Shown: positions 19,368 through 28,846, counted from the first letter of the stretch. The stretch is 64,000 bases of DNA from Pseudomonadota bacterium (GCA_018261615.1 JAGTSE010000009.1:1-64000); one strand, 5' to 3'. Notes: generated from the sequence alone by a model not told the origin. Made by a program: numbers and translations.

Positions 19368-19649
19368 ATGGTAGATAAAAGCATTTACTTCGAGCTGCAA
19401 AAGTTATCTTTAGCACTATTTTTAGCAACGAAGAGTTCAGCGGCGAGATTATTTATCGATGCAGAGGATCTGCACACCCGGCTGCATGTGCGACATTTTT
19501 TCAACAATATGCAGCTGTTGAAAACCCATATCCGCGCGAGTGAATGTCAGCAGGTCAGGCGTGATTACTGTAACGACTGCCTGATGGATGGCCAGTCGAT
19601 GCCCCTGCTTAATCTTGTCCAGGGCTGGTCTTTGATCGAGACCTGCTAG
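19368..19649 (+). CDS. Hypothetical 93-residue protein
   Basis: The frame starts MVDKSIYFELQKL and ends QGWSLIETC. It is predicted cytoplasmic and rich in Leu, with a CNDC-like pair near residue 70. I do not recognise the family. There is no strong ribosome site before the ATG. The second copy of a 16-bp direct repeat lies immediately upstream (19348-19363). It could be a real small gene or chance. Confidence 0.38.
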   Translation: MVDKSIYFELQKLSLALFLATKSSAARLFIDAEDLHTRLHVRHFFNNMQLLKTHIRASECQQVRRDYCNDCLMDGQSMPLLNLVQGWSLIETC

Positions 19650-20159
19650 TCGCATCGTGAAAGATGTATGACGTTGCGTGGTTTTGATGAATGCGCGACA
19701 TTGCATTGCGCAGACTCTGTTTTTCAGCAATATTTGCCTTCACCAACAGAATTAACCACCCAGATCGGGAAAAAAACAACTGCGAACATTGTTGCTGTCA
19801 GTTGAGTATTCCTCATATGCAGAGCTACGCATCAGATAAATAAGCTGAATTATTTCTTTAATTTTCATGGTGCTACACTAGGTGGCCTGATTTATTAACA
19901 TTTTCCCCGGATGGGGTGATGGGCATTTAATTGTGTGCCGGATAATAAACCCTGCCGCCAGCGTAGACGAAAATGTTGTTGATACGGAGCATGCTCAGGG
20001 AAAAGCTAAATAAGCGCCCGATGGCAGTTATGATCGTTCCGCTGTCGCACGACGATTGTTCTGTGCGACAGTTAGCGCTATCAGAGGTTACTTAAGAGAT
20101 AAACGGCGGCGGTGATGGGGAAAGGTCAGATAAAGAAAGCTGAGGGGAAAGGCAGAAGC
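19650..20159. other. Intergenic region with one strong hairpin
   Basis: 20042-20071 carries a perfect 9-bp stem, CTGTCGCAC / GTGCGACAG, around a 12-nt loop, without a T-run on either side. The rest shows no supported gene. Confidence 0.4.
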
Positions 20160-20185
20160 AAAAAAAAAGGGCAGGTGCGCTGCCC
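20160..20185 (-). terminator. Intrinsic terminator of the H-NS-like gene
   Basis: On the minus strand GGGCAG-CGCAC-CTGCCC is followed by a run of nine T's, ten bases past the stop codon. Confidence 0.9.
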
Positions 20186-20195
20186 CTGATACATT

Positions 20196-20600
20196 TTAGA
20201 GTTCGAAGTCTTCCAGCTTTTTGCCGCCTTCAATGGCTTTTGCAATCGCTTTCGGTGTACGACCCTGGCCGGTCCAGGTTTTTTCGCTGCCGTCTTCGTC
20301 AATATACTTATATTTAGCAGGGCGAGGCGCACGAGCAGATTTAGACTTCGTGGTTTGCCCTTTCAGGGAGGATAAAAGCTCGGTTGGATCGATTCCTTCA
20401 TCCAACAGTTTTTGACGGAAAGCCGCCAACTTGGCTTCTTTCTCTTCTTGTTCTTTGCGAATTGAAGATTCTTCCTCGCGGCGCTCTTCAACGACAACAG
20501 ACAGTTTCTCAAGCATCTCTTCCAGTGCTTCGAGCGTAACTTCACGAGCCTGAACTCTCAGGGTGCGAATGTTATTTAATGATTTTAATGCTTCTGACAT
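20196..20600 (-). CDS. H-NS/StpA-family nucleoid protein (paralogue type)
   Basis: A 134-residue xenogeneic silencer. The N-terminal oligomerisation region opens [15 protein letters not shown], is followed by a charged coiled coil (residues 25-80) and a linker, and the C-terminal DNA-binding domain reads [21 protein letters not shown] (the QGR hook) and KLEDFEL. It resembles H-NS at the N-terminus and StpA at the C-terminus but matches neither exactly. The location among remnants and an AT-rich BamA paralogue suggests an accessory H-NS rather than the core hns. CGGAG precedes the ATG. Confidence 0.88.
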   Translation of the reverse strand: MSEALKSLNNIRTLRVQAREVTLEALEEMLEKLSVVVEERREEESSIRKEQEEKEAKLAAFRQKLLDEGIDPTELLSSLKGQTTKSKSARAPRPAKYKYIDEDGSEKTWTGQGRTPKAIAKAIEGGKKLEDFEL

Positions 20601-20900
20601 AGCGTCACTCCGTGTGCAGAGAAATGTAAATTATATCGGAATTAATTTTTAGTGATCATGAGATAAAAATCAATACTGATTTATATTTTTTAGCAAATAT
20701 AAATTCACTTTTGTAAGCATGCTCAACCTGATACATGCGGATAAGGCGAAATTTAACCAGCGATATACGGGGAAAGACCATATCCTTTAAGGATTATTTT
20801 AATGTTGAGCCGTAGTTAATGCCGCCTGGCTTGTTGAGGAAATAATGCGCAACTTCCCGTTTTTCATCCGTACACAGGTAAGATTGCTCCCAAAAGCCCG

Positions 20901-21194
20901 TCATTCCATGTTTAGCGCCTGTTTTAACCGAAAAAAATTGTCTCTGAAGAGGCGAGTTTTCTCTTTCTTGTTGGTAGTTTCGTTAACTGCGATTTCAGCA
21001 CTGCTGAATGTTTCGTCAAACATTACCACATATTGATGGCTCAGATTCCGACACATTAAGTAGCTAAGGAATTTCGCCCGCGTCAAACATTGTTGAGAAT
21101 AATCTTGCTCCGTCGCCAGTACGGCGCGCTCCAGCTCATAGCGGAAATCAAAGAAATCCACTTTGTTGACGGTCATATGTGGTTTTTTCTTCAT
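20901..21194 (-). CDS. Hypothetical 97-residue protein downstream of the BamA paralogue
   Basis: Begins MKKKPHMTVNKV and ends RLKQALNME; charged, soluble, no signal peptide. I do not recognise the family. AAGGA lies four bases before the ATG. It starts 41 bp after the bamA-like stop on the same strand, so it may be cotranscribed with it. Confidence 0.5.
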   Translation of the reverse strand: MKKKPHMTVNKVDFFDFRYELERAVLATEQDYSQQCLTRAKFLSYLMCRNLSHQYVVMFDETFSSAEIAVNETTNKKEKTRLFRDNFFRLKQALNME

Positions 21195-21235
21195 ACCATC
21201 CTTTTTTATTCTGCCGGGTAATGGCGTAAGCTGCG

Positions 21236-23659
21236 TTACCAGGTCTTGCCAATATTAAACTGGAACTGTTCAGCTTTATCGTTCGCATATTTTTTAAAGG
21301 GCTGGGCATAAGAGAAGACCAGAGGCCCCAGCGGCGACATCCACTGTAAAGCGATACCTGCGGAAAAACGGATATCATAAGGATCGCTGTAATCTGGCAG
21401 ACCTGCAGCCAGCGTTTGTGCGGTGTTATGCCAGGAGGTATTCCACACCGTTCCGGCATCGACGAATAATGAGGTGCGCAAACTGTCGGCATATTTATCG
21501 CCGACAAATGGCGTCGGGACGATAAACTCGCTGTTCAGCACCACCATCGCATTTCCGCCCACTGCATCATCCGAGTTTTCCAGCGGGCATCCGCTATAGC
21601 TACTTTCTGATCCGTTACAGCGGTAATAAGCCGATTTTGGCCCAATAGTATTCGAGGAAAAGCCGCGAACGGACGAAGATCCGCCAGCGTAGAAGTTGTC
21701 ATAAAACGGCACTTCTTTACCATTCAGCCCGCTGGCATATCCTGCGCGCAGACGTTCCATCCACACCCAATTTTTGTCGCTGTTTAATGGAAGATACTGC
21801 GCGCTGTCGAAACTGATTTTGTAATAGCTGTTATCGGAGCCCGGAACGGTTATTTTTCCGGTTAAGCTGCTTTTATTGCCGGAACGGGGGAAAAAGCCGC
21901 GATCCAGCGAGTTATAGCCCCAGCCCAGCGAGGCAAAGAAGTCATTGGCGCTATATTCCGCGTTGCTGTCTTCATCTTTGCTCACCACTTTAGGGTAGAT
22001 ACCTCGTGAATTAAGGTAATTCCAGGTGGTGAGCTCCGGTTCCATATTGGTTAATCGGTTATGGACATAATCCAGCCCGAGATTAATCGTATTATTTTCG
22101 CTGACCGGGAAGCCCATATTCCCGCTGAGGCCATAGCTTTGCTGATTGTAGCTACCGGTGTCAGCATCAGTGGCATCGTAACTGTTATAGAAAATTTTGC
22201 CGCCGAGGCTTACCCCATCAACAGTGAACCAGGGATCGGTAACGCCCAGTTCAATATAAGACTGGTAACTACTGCGCGTACCGTTAAAACTGACGGTGTT
22301 GCCAGTGCCGAGCCAGTTATCCTGAGATACGCCCAACTGGTAACTGATACCGCTGTCGGTGCCGTAGCCGATGCCGACATTAAAAGAGCCGGTATTACGC
22401 TCTTTCACTTTATATTCGACATCTACCTGATCCGGCTGGCCGGAAACCGGTGTGATATGGCTCTCCACGGTTTCGAAATAGCCGGTGCGTTCCAGCCGCG
22501 CTTTCCCCTGTTGCACTTTCTCATCATTCAGCCATGCGCCTTCCATCTGGCGCATTTCCCGGCGCAGTACCGAATCACGCGAGGTATCGTGGCCGGAAAA
22601 ACGGATCTGGCGTACCGAGTAGCGACGCCCGGCATTGACATTAATCCGCAACGTGACGCTACGGTTTCTGTCATCAATTTCCGGCACGGTATTGACCTGT
22701 GGCCAGGCATAACCATCCTTGCCGTACAGTTTTTTGATCGCCTCTTCGACACGGGTAATGCTCGCTCCACTGTAAATTTGTCCTTGCAGCGTGTGCGCCA
22801 GCGCATCCACCTCTTTATTACGCTGCGCCAGCTCGCCGTTCACCCGTGTGCTGACGACCTGATAGCGCTCGCCCTCGGAAATATTCAACGTGATATACAG
22901 TGATTTTTTATCTGGCGTCATACTGACCTGGCTGGAATTAATCGCAAAACGCGCAAATCCACGATCGAGATAATAGCTGCGGAGAGTTTCGATATCGGCT
23001 TCAAGTTTTTGCTTTTGGTATTTCTGATCGCCAAGCACATTCCACCACGGTACTTGATCGCGTAATTGCAACTGATCCAGCAAGATCTTATCGCTGAATG
23101 CATGGTTGCCAATAATATTAATCTGGACGATTTTGGCGGAAAGCCCCTCTTGAAAAACAAATTTCACATCAACGCGATTGCGCGGTAATGGCGTTACCAC
23201 GGAATGAACCTGAGCACTGTATTTTCCCACGCTGTAGTAAAAGTCCTGTAGCGCTTTTTCTATTTCTGCAAGGTTATTTCGATCCAGCGCCGAGCCTTCC
23301 TGAATACCACTGGAACGTAGGTTCTCTTTGAGCACATCATCTTTGATCGCTTTATTCCCGGCGAAGCTAATCTGGGCGATTGTTGGACGTTCTTTGACCT
23401 TTACCAGTAATGTTTCGCCTTCGCGCAGGATCTGCACATTATCGAAACTGCCGCTGGCATACAGCGCACGTACCGATTCGCTGATATCTTCATTGGTGAC
23501 ATCTTCACCCGCTTTGATCGGCATACTGAGCATGGCTGCTCCAACGGTAACGCGTTGCAAGCCTTCAAAATGAATATCATTGATTTTCAAAGAGGTGGCG
23601 GCATGCAAAGCACAAGGAGACAACAATAAACCGGCAATGATATTGTGTTTTTTTAGCAT
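21236..23659 (-). CDS. Second BamA (Omp85) outer-membrane assembly factor, BamK-like
   Basis: An 807-residue paralogue of BamA, which inserts beta-barrel proteins into the outer membrane. A signal peptide (cut after ALHA, residue 20) is followed by five POTRA domains (about 21-420) and a 16-strand barrel ending [10 protein letters not shown], identical to E. coli BamA. The lid motif [12 protein letters not shown] and the loop-6 cysteine pair are present. Compared from memory with E. coli BamA it is clearly homologous throughout but strongly diverged, especially in surface loops. It lacks the usual rseP-skp-lpxD neighbours, so it is an accessory copy. Klebsiella carries a comparable extra copy called BamK. 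The start has a weak ribosome site. Confidence 0.9.
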   Translation of the reverse strand: MLKKHNIIAGLLLSPCALHAATSLKINDIHFEGLQRVTVGAAMLSMPIKAGEDVTNEDISESVRALYASGSFDNVQILREGETLLVKVKERPTIAQISFAGNKAIKDDVLKENLRSSGIQEGSALDRNNLAEIEKALQDFYYSVGKYSAQVHSVVTPLPRNRVDVKFVFQEGLSAKIVQINIIGNHAFSDKILLDQLQLRDQVPWWNVLGDQKYQKQKLEADIETLRSYYLDRGFARFAINSSQVSMTPDKKSLYITLNISEGERYQVVSTRVNGELAQRNKEVDALAHTLQGQIYSGASITRVEEAIKKLYGKDGYAWPQVNTVPEIDDRNRSVTLRINVNAGRRYSVRQIRFSGHDTSRDSVLRREMRQMEGAWLNDEKVQQGKARLERTGYFETVESHITPVSGQPDQVDVEYKVKERNTGSFNVGIGYGTDSGISYQLGVSQDNWLGTGNTVSFNGTRSSYQSYIELGVTDPWFTVDGVSLGGKIFYNSYDATDADTGSYNQQSYGLSGNMGFPVSENNTINLGLDYVHNRLTNMEPELTTWNYLNSRGIYPKVVSKDEDSNAEYSANDFFASLGWGYNSLDRGFFPRSGNKSSLTGKITVPGSDNSYYKISFDSAQYLPLNSDKNWVWMERLRAGYASGLNGKEVPFYDNFYAGGSSSVRGFSSNTIGPKSAYYRCNGSESSYSGCPLENSDDAVGGNAMVVLNSEFIVPTPFVGDKYADSLRTSLFVDAGTVWNTSWHNTAQTLAAGLPDYSDPYDIRFSAGIALQWMSPLGPLVFSYAQPFKKYANDKAEQFQFNIGKTW

Positions 23660-24448
23660 GAAAGTTTCGTCTAAGAGATATTTTCAAAGAGAACGGCTGC
23701 GAATAGAAATGCAGGATTGCATTTAATCATGGGGAAATAATGGAGAAAGCATGGATATACAACGCTGGTAAAAATAATATGTTCACAAGGAACTTTATTG
23801 GAATGTTAATATCAAAAGTTTGTCTGCGAGGGGTGTAATTGTATTTTTGACTCTCGTCTTAAAAAAGCCCCCTTCCTGAACGGGGGGGAAGGGGGAAGAG
23901 TTTATTAGGAATGATGTTCTCTGCACTCAACAAAGAACGCTGAGAAAATAACAAATAATGTGTCAGTTAAAATGAAGAAAATATGGATAATATATGTAAG
24001 GAAAATGAGAGACCGCTGAGCATAAAGTCCTTAATCAAGGGAATTATTAATAAAAGAATGCAGTGAAGGGGGAATCCCCCTCCACCGCATGGCTGCGGTT
24101 GGGATTTGGAAGGGGGGATGGAGTACTACTTTTATGAAGGAGTGGTATTGCACCACAGTTGATTTCTGCTGGATCCATTCCCGCCGAACTCAACCGCGTT
24201 AATCATAAACCCGCATCGTGAAAGGATTATGCAGAAGCGATGGAGATTTTGTCATCATATATAACAGCGCGGGTTTAACGCGCAAAAAATCCGGAAGAGT
24301 AACCTGTTCCGGCTTTGACGATGGCAGCAGAAGTGCGTGTTCACGCTAACTAAATAATTAAAAATGAGTGGATTATTTTCACGATGGGGGAAACGTTATT
24401 CACCAGAGAATTCTCATCATATGGGAATAACGTTAACAGGAATGAAAT
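23660..24448. other. Long intergenic region with G-rich palindromes
   Basis: Nearly 800 bp without a convincing gene. It contains the minus-strand terminator at 23861-23895, a near-palindrome of G5/C5 runs near 24067-24081 and G-rich tracts near 24105-24118. Short frames lack ribosome sites. Confidence 0.4.
23861..23895 (-). terminator. Orphan intrinsic terminator
   Basis: CCCCCTTCC and GGAAGGGGG pair over 9 bp. Read on the minus strand the stem is followed by CTTTTTT. No minus-strand gene ends here, so it may close an unannotated small RNA coming from about 23900-24400. Confidence 0.6.
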
Positions 24449-25131
24449 TTGCAAGCAAACGTGGGCAGTGTTGCGCTGGATAACCGCATTGTTATCGCTC
24501 CGATGTGCCAGTATTCCGCCGAGGCGGGGAAAGCGGCCGCCTGGCACCGCATTCATTTAGGTAACCTGGCGCTTTCCGGTGCCGGGTTACTGATTATTGA
24601 AGCCACTGCCGTAGAACTGGAAGGGCGTATTTCGCCGCAGGATCTGGGACTGTGGGATGATGAGACACAACAGGCGCTGCGCGTGGTACTGGATGATATT
24701 CGCCACTATTCACCGATAAAAGTGGGCATCCGTATTTCCGCCACCGACTGGATTGAAGGGGGATGGTGGAGCAATCCGTCGTACTGACGAAGAAAATCGA
24801 AGCGGCGGGCGGCAATTATGTTCACGTCTCCAGCGGCGGGCTGTCGCCGTTGCAGAGCATTAAAGCGAGCGCCGGGTATCAGGTGCCGTTCGCCAAAGCG
24901 CTGCGTCAGCAGACCAGTATGCCGGTGATCGCCGTTGGGCTGATTACGGAACCTCAGCATGCAGAAGATATTCTGCAACAGGGAGACGCGGACCTGATTG
25001 CGCTGGCGCGCGGTATGCTCTACGATCCGCGCTGGCCGTGGCATGCCGCCGCAGCGTTACATGGCGCGGTGCCTATTGCGCCGCAGTATCGTCATGCGGA
25101 ACCGCACGGTGTAAAAGGCACGGTAAAATAA
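24449..25131 (+). pseudogene. Old-yellow-enzyme type NADH:flavin oxidoreductase, deleted and frameshifted
   Basis: The N-terminal part reads DNRIVIAPMCQYSA and LGLWDDETQ, as in YqjM-type flavin oxidoreductases. After IKVGI the sequence jumps directly to RISATDW, losing roughly the middle third, including the His-x-x-Arg/Asn substrate region. A frameshift at about 24763 follows (GGW then VEQSVVLTKKI). The C-terminal part continues with YVHVSSGGLSP, GLITEPQHAEDIL, LARGMLYDPRWP. Such enzymes have about 360 residues; what is left would be near 225. It cannot fold into a complete barrel. Confidence 0.85.
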
Positions 25132-25188
25132 TCAATTCAGGCGAGCCTGACCGCAGCTGGCTCGCCTGCCTGAAAGCGCAAATCGGAG

Positions 25189-25386
25189 CTAAACACCTTT
25201 GCGTACCAGTTCCGCTGCTTCCAGAAAAACCTCATCTTCAACCCCATCACCCCGGCTCCTGCCTTGCCGTTCGATCTCCTGCACAATGCTGTCGCGGTTA
25301 ATTGCCTTCCTTTCTGAAACCAGCCCAATTACTGCTGCGCCAATGGCTAATCCAATGAGTCCCGTGTGCTCATCATTGAATTTCAT
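25189..25386 (-). CDS. Small hypothetical protein
   Basis: A 65-residue protein beginning MKFNDEHTGLIGL, with a short hydrophobic segment GLAIGAAVIGLV and a charged C-terminal half (NRDSIVQEIERQ). The layout faintly recalls the AriR/YmgB group of small regulators, but I cannot assign it. AGAGGAG before the ATG at 25386 fixes the start; the frame is open 20 codons further upstream without a ribosome site. Confidence 0.55.
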   Translation of the reverse strand: MKFNDEHTGLIGLAIGAAVIGLVSERKAINRDSIVQEIERQGRSRGDGVEDEVFLEAAELVRKGV

Positions 25387-25575
25387 GCTCCGCTCCTCTG
25401 ATGGTTGATGTAGGAAAAATCTAGCACAGGGATATATTTTCGTCATTTTCGCAAAGCACCGCGCGATCAGCAGGATAGGGCCGTTGTGCTCAGGGGATCG
25501 GTTCTCCTTTTCGCAGCGCTTGCGGCAGGATTGTGCAGGTTATTACCGGGGTGTTCAGGGATAAATCAACGAGAT

Positions 25576-25604
25576 GGCCCCTCACTGGCTGGCAGTGAGA
25601 GGCC
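25576..25604 (-). terminator. Hairpin after the pectate lyase gene
   Basis: GGCC-CTCACTG and CAGTGAG-GGCC pair over about 12 bp with one mismatch, directly past the stop at 25611. There is no T-run, so it may protect the 3' end or be Rho-assisted. Confidence 0.55.
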
Positions 25605-25610
25605 GTTCAA

Positions 25611-27320
25611 TTACTTCTTGCCGTTAGGTTTTAACTGCTCACCCGGCTTGAGTCTGAACAACTCGTCGTCGCGGGTGGAGTAGCGCACCGTACCGTCATC
25701 CAGCCGGTATGCGCCTTCGGTAAACCCTGCGCCATTGAGGAACGGTGCCACCGCATCCGGTTGACCGCGCATCGCCGCTTCCAGCGCCAGCAAGGCATAA
25801 GGGGAAATATTGTCGATATTGGCGTAGATATACTGCTGATCATCGACGAAAAAGCCATTCAGGCGTTTGTGGGCAATAATGTTGTCTGCCACTTTATCCG
25901 CCAGCGTGAGGTAGTTTTTATCGCCAGTTGATTGCGCCAGATCGATCAGCGCAAAAATGGCGTACGGCTCGCTGTTTTGCGTGTTGAACTCCAGTTTGTG
26001 GTTTTTTCCGCCGGGTTCGCCAATATCCCCCAACCCCTGGCTACGGGCAATCCCACGCGCCACTTTCCATATCTCTGCATCCGGCTCCAGCGTCCAGGCG
26101 CGGGCGTAAGAGAGCAGGAATTCATTGCCTGCAGGATAGGGTTTCAGCACGGTACCCTTTTTGCCGTAGTAGCCGTCACGTTTTAGGGAATAACCCGACA
26201 AATCGCTGCCGTTTGCCAGCATCGGACGGAAAGTGTTGCTGTTCGCATCATAGGCATATTTGGCGAAAGCTTTCAGTCCATCCAGCGTCCATCTTTTGAT
26301 GTCATCCCCGTCGCGTCCGAGGGATTTCGCCAGCGCCAGTTGCATCAGCGCGTTTTCCGAATAGAGCGTGCTGGTGCGGCCTTTCAGCATCATATTGCCT
26401 TCCAGCGCATCCGCGCCAAACTCCGGGCCAAACTGGCGCTGCGCGCGGTCGCCATATTTTGAGTTGGTATCGCTGTCGTCGTTGGTTTCGGCGCGTTTTA
26501 ACGCCTGGGTAAACTGATAAACGCCCAACCCGGTCTTTTTATCGCGCGGCAGGACATACTGTTCCGCCAGCCGTTTTGCCCAGATGAGCGCGCCTTTGTC
26601 ACCATCGTGTTGATAGAGCAGCGAGGCGGAGTAGATCAGATCGTTCCCGGCATTGAGGAAGCTCAGGCCTTTGGTGGCAAAGAACGGCGGCTGTTGTTCA
26701 AACTCGCTATTCCACAGTTTGCCCATCGCTTTGCCATATTCCCCGTGACGGCTGGTTTCCAGCATCTTCCAGTCGTAAACATGCGCATTCCAGAACGCGC
26801 GGATAAAGCGTTCGGTCGCCGGTTTATCGACGGCAAACATCAAATCATAGTAGGGGTAGGCGTTCTTCAGTTCGTGGACTTTCTCTTTCTCGCTTGGCCC
26901 TTCCGGTTGCAGTGTGTTGAGATCGATAAAGCGGTGTCCGCCCCACAGCAGCAGCCCACTCTTGTCCTGGTAATGGCGGAAATAGTAGCGAACGTTATCT
27001 TCGGCCAGCTTTTTGTATTTTGCCTCGCCGCTCAGGTTACTTAACCCAACCAGTACGCGCATCAGGTTCTGTTGCGCGGAAAAATTAGACAACACCGCGG
27101 TTTTCCCATCCGGGAAGATCCATTCCATTTGCTTGCCGCTGCGCGGATCAACGCCATCGGCCAGCAACGGCACGCTGGTCTGCTTTTGCGCGCTCGCTTT
27201 CGCCATCACTGTGTCGGCAAAGGTTTTGACGCTGCTCAAGCGCGCGCTCTCCTGCGCAATGGCCGCGCAGGAGAAGGTACTCAACATCGTTAATGCCAGA
27301 GTCATTTTTGACAGTTTCAT
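25611..27320 (-). CDS. Periplasmic pectate lyase, polysaccharide lyase family 2 (PelY/PelW-like)
   Basis: A 569-residue secreted lyase that cleaves polygalacturonate oligomers by beta-elimination. The N-terminal signal peptide MKLSKMTLALTMLSTFSCAA ends near AIA (residue 22), so it should act in the periplasm like Yersinia PelY, not in the cytoplasm like Dickeya PelW. The mature part is an alpha-helical toroid typical of PL2 (LLLWGGHRFIDL, KNAYPYYDLMF, EFGADALEGNMM). The length is normal for the family. It is downstream of kdgM with a 57-bp gap that contains a strong hairpin. AGAGG precedes the ATG. Confidence 0.85.
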   Translation of the reverse strand: MKLSKMTLALTMLSTFSCAAIAQESARLSSVKTFADTVMAKASAQKQTSVPLLADGVDPRSGKQMEWIFPDGKTAVLSNFSAQQNLMRVLVGLSNLSGEAKYKKLAEDNVRYYFRHYQDKSGLLLWGGHRFIDLNTLQPEGPSEKEKVHELKNAYPYYDLMFAVDKPATERFIRAFWNAHVYDWKMLETSRHGEYGKAMGKLWNSEFEQQPPFFATKGLSFLNAGNDLIYSASLLYQHDGDKGALIWAKRLAEQYVLPRDKKTGLGVYQFTQALKRAETNDDSDTNSKYGDRAQRQFGPEFGADALEGNMMLKGRTSTLYSENALMQLALAKSLGRDGDDIKRWTLDGLKAFAKYAYDANSNTFRPMLANGSDLSGYSLKRDGYYGKKGTVLKPYPAGNEFLLSYARAWTLEPDAEIWKVARGIARSQGLGDIGEPGGKNHKLEFNTQNSEPYAIFALIDLAQSTGDKNYLTLADKVADNIIAHKRLNGFFVDDQQYIYANIDNISPYALLALEAAMRGQPDAVAPFLNGAGFTEGAYRLDDGTVRYSTRDDELFRLKPGEQLKPNGKK

Positions 27321-27335
27321 TATTCGCCTCTTTAA

Positions 27336-27365
27336 AAATAAGGATTTCTGCCGAAATCCTTATTT
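27336..27365 (-). terminator. Intercistronic attenuator between kdgM and the pectate lyase gene
   Basis: A perfect 13-bp inverted repeat (AAATAAGGATTTC / GAAATCCTTATTT, loop 4 nt) followed on the minus strand by a T-rich tail. It lies after the kdgM stop and just before the lyase ribosome site. It should lower lyase expression relative to the porin. Confidence 0.75.
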
Positions 27366-27377
27366 ATATCCGGATTA

Positions 27378-28079
27378 TCAGAAATTATATTTCACACCGA
27401 CGCGATAACGAGTTTGACGTTCGTCCGTATATTTACTGCCGGATACATTACCAATCGCAACATACGGCGACCAGTTTTTATTAAATTTGTAGGTTAATTT
27501 CACATCATGCGTCCAGTCGTAATTTTCATTATCGGCAATCAGCACGCCAGCAGAAGTTGCGTGTTTATAATCCAGTTCGTAGTCGAGCTGATAATCATCG
27601 AACAGTTTCCACGAAATGACGGCAGTCAGGTTGTAGCCGTTTTCACTGGTGTCTTTTGTGGTGCCGATGTTGTTGGAGTTACGCTTGAAGTAAGGGCGGT
27701 AACGCAGCGTTGCTCCGACATCGCTGGAGAAGTTGACCTTGCCGCGCAGATACGGGCGATAGTTGTTCGAGGTTGAATTGCTGTCCAGTGAAAAACCCGG
27801 TTCAATCTGGAAGGTCGGATTAATTTTATAAACATAACTGGCAACCACTTCCGTACCATTACTGACGGTTTCGTTATACGCCTTGTCTTTATTTTGTGAG
27901 CCTTTCCATTTCCCTTCCAGCGATAAACCAAAACCATTTGCAAAGCGGTGCGACATTAATAAACGATCTTTGTGGTTATTACCTCCACTGTCATTTGTTT
28001 CATGACGATAATCAAAAGTCACCGCATGAGCCGCAATACTGAACAACGGTATGGTAGTTAATAACAACGTGCGCAACAT
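27378..28079 (-). CDS. kdgM: Oligogalacturonate-specific porin (KdgM family)
   Basis: A 233-residue outer-membrane monomeric porin for acidic pectin oligomers. The signal peptide ends at AAHA (residue 19), then VTFDYRHE opens the first strand. Alternating amphipathic strands follow, and the protein closes with RVGVKYNF, a typical C-terminal Phe. The length is right for a 12-stranded KdgM barrel. Paired with the periplasmic lyase it forms an uptake and trimming unit for pectin fragments. A TGTGAAATT half-site in the upstream region (near 28156) might bind CRP, but no complete CRP or KdgR box is convincing. Confidence 0.88.
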   Translation of the reverse strand: MLRTLLLTTIPLFSIAAHAVTFDYRHETNDSGGNNHKDRLLMSHRFANGFGLSLEGKWKGSQNKDKAYNETVSNGTEVVASYVYKINPTFQIEPGFSLDSNSTSNNYRPYLRGKVNFSSDVGATLRYRPYFKRNSNNIGTTKDTSENGYNLTAVISWKLFDDYQLDYELDYKHATSAGVLIADNENYDWTHDVKLTYKFNKNWSPYVAIGNVSGSKYTDERQTRYRVGVKYNF

Positions 28080-28240
28080 AATAGCCCCTATTATTTTAAT
28101 CCAAAGGTACAGAAGGTTCTCCGCAAAAAATGCAGATAGTTTTAATTCAGAGAGAATGTGAAATTCCCTTCTGATAAAAATTGGTATAATTAGCAGGCGT
28201 AATAATTCTGACGAATATAATCACTGTGCCGTTAATGTGG

Positions 28241-28367
28241 TGTGTGGTGCCGGGTGCCTCCCGGTGAACTGGAGGCCGATCTCTCCAGTTCGCCCATAAA
28301 AATGAAACATAGTTGAGGATAACCTCATATCAGCATGACCCCGCCGCTGAGGGGGATTCACCACACA
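28241..28367. ncRNA. Candidate structured RNA: closed multi-hairpin fold
   Basis: The ends TGTGTGGTG (28241-28249) and CACCACACA (28359-28367) are perfectly complementary over 9 bp. Inside lie four hairpins in order: CCGGG/CCCGG (28250-28264), AACTGGAG/CTCCAGTT (28267-28290), TGAGG/CCTCA with ATAA loop (28314-28327) and CCCC/GGGG (28339-28354). The only frames inside are MKHS and a 20-codon frame without support. The strand is unknown. It lies in the 800-bp gap between kdgM and a LuxR-type gene. I do not recognise a known RNA family. A self-complementary DNA repeat is the alternative. Confidence 0.45.
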
Positions 28368-28832
28368 GAATACGTTATCAAGCAAATTTTTCAGGGTTAA
28401 TTGGATGCCTTAATCTTGCTGCTTTCACATCCATTTTAAACAAGTGGAACGAACTTTTACACAATTTGAAATGGCGTTTTGAGACTGAGATCGAACATTT
28501 AAATAGAGATGAAAAATTATTCAAATGATGGAATTAAAGATAATCTTATTTATAATAAATCCTTTTTAAACAATGGGATAACTTTTCATGGCAAGGTGAA
28601 AAAGAAAGAAAAATATTGTTGTTTGACTGTCGTAAATAAATAAGTGAATAAATTTATTCCTGGAATAAATTGCGAGCGTTGGGAGAAAAATGCAATACAC
28701 TGAGCACAGCAAGGAGAGAACGAAATGCTGAACCAGACTGGATGTCATCAACAAACTAAATGAAAGCTAAACAAGACAGTGATCCAGGCTTGATCGGCCT
28801 TAACGCATCCCTAACACTCAGGAAAAAAATGC

Positions 28833-28846
28833 CTCCGTTAACGGAG
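28833..28846. promoter_or_regulatory. Perfect 14-bp palindrome upstream of the LuxR-type gene
   Basis: CTCCGTTAACGGAG is fully symmetric and lies 33 bp before the start codon of the regulator at 28880. It could be an autoregulatory operator. Confidence 0.35.

Noticed and set aside
22061..22903. 280-codon open frame opposite the BamA paralogue
   Set aside because: It lies wholly antisense to a clearly conserved gene, has no family resemblance and no ribosome site; it is a by-product of codon bias on the other strand.
28299..28318. KdgR operator upstream of kdgM
   Set aside because: AAATGAAACATAGTTGAGG resembles only half of the KdgR box, lies over 200 bp from the gene and inside the structured element.
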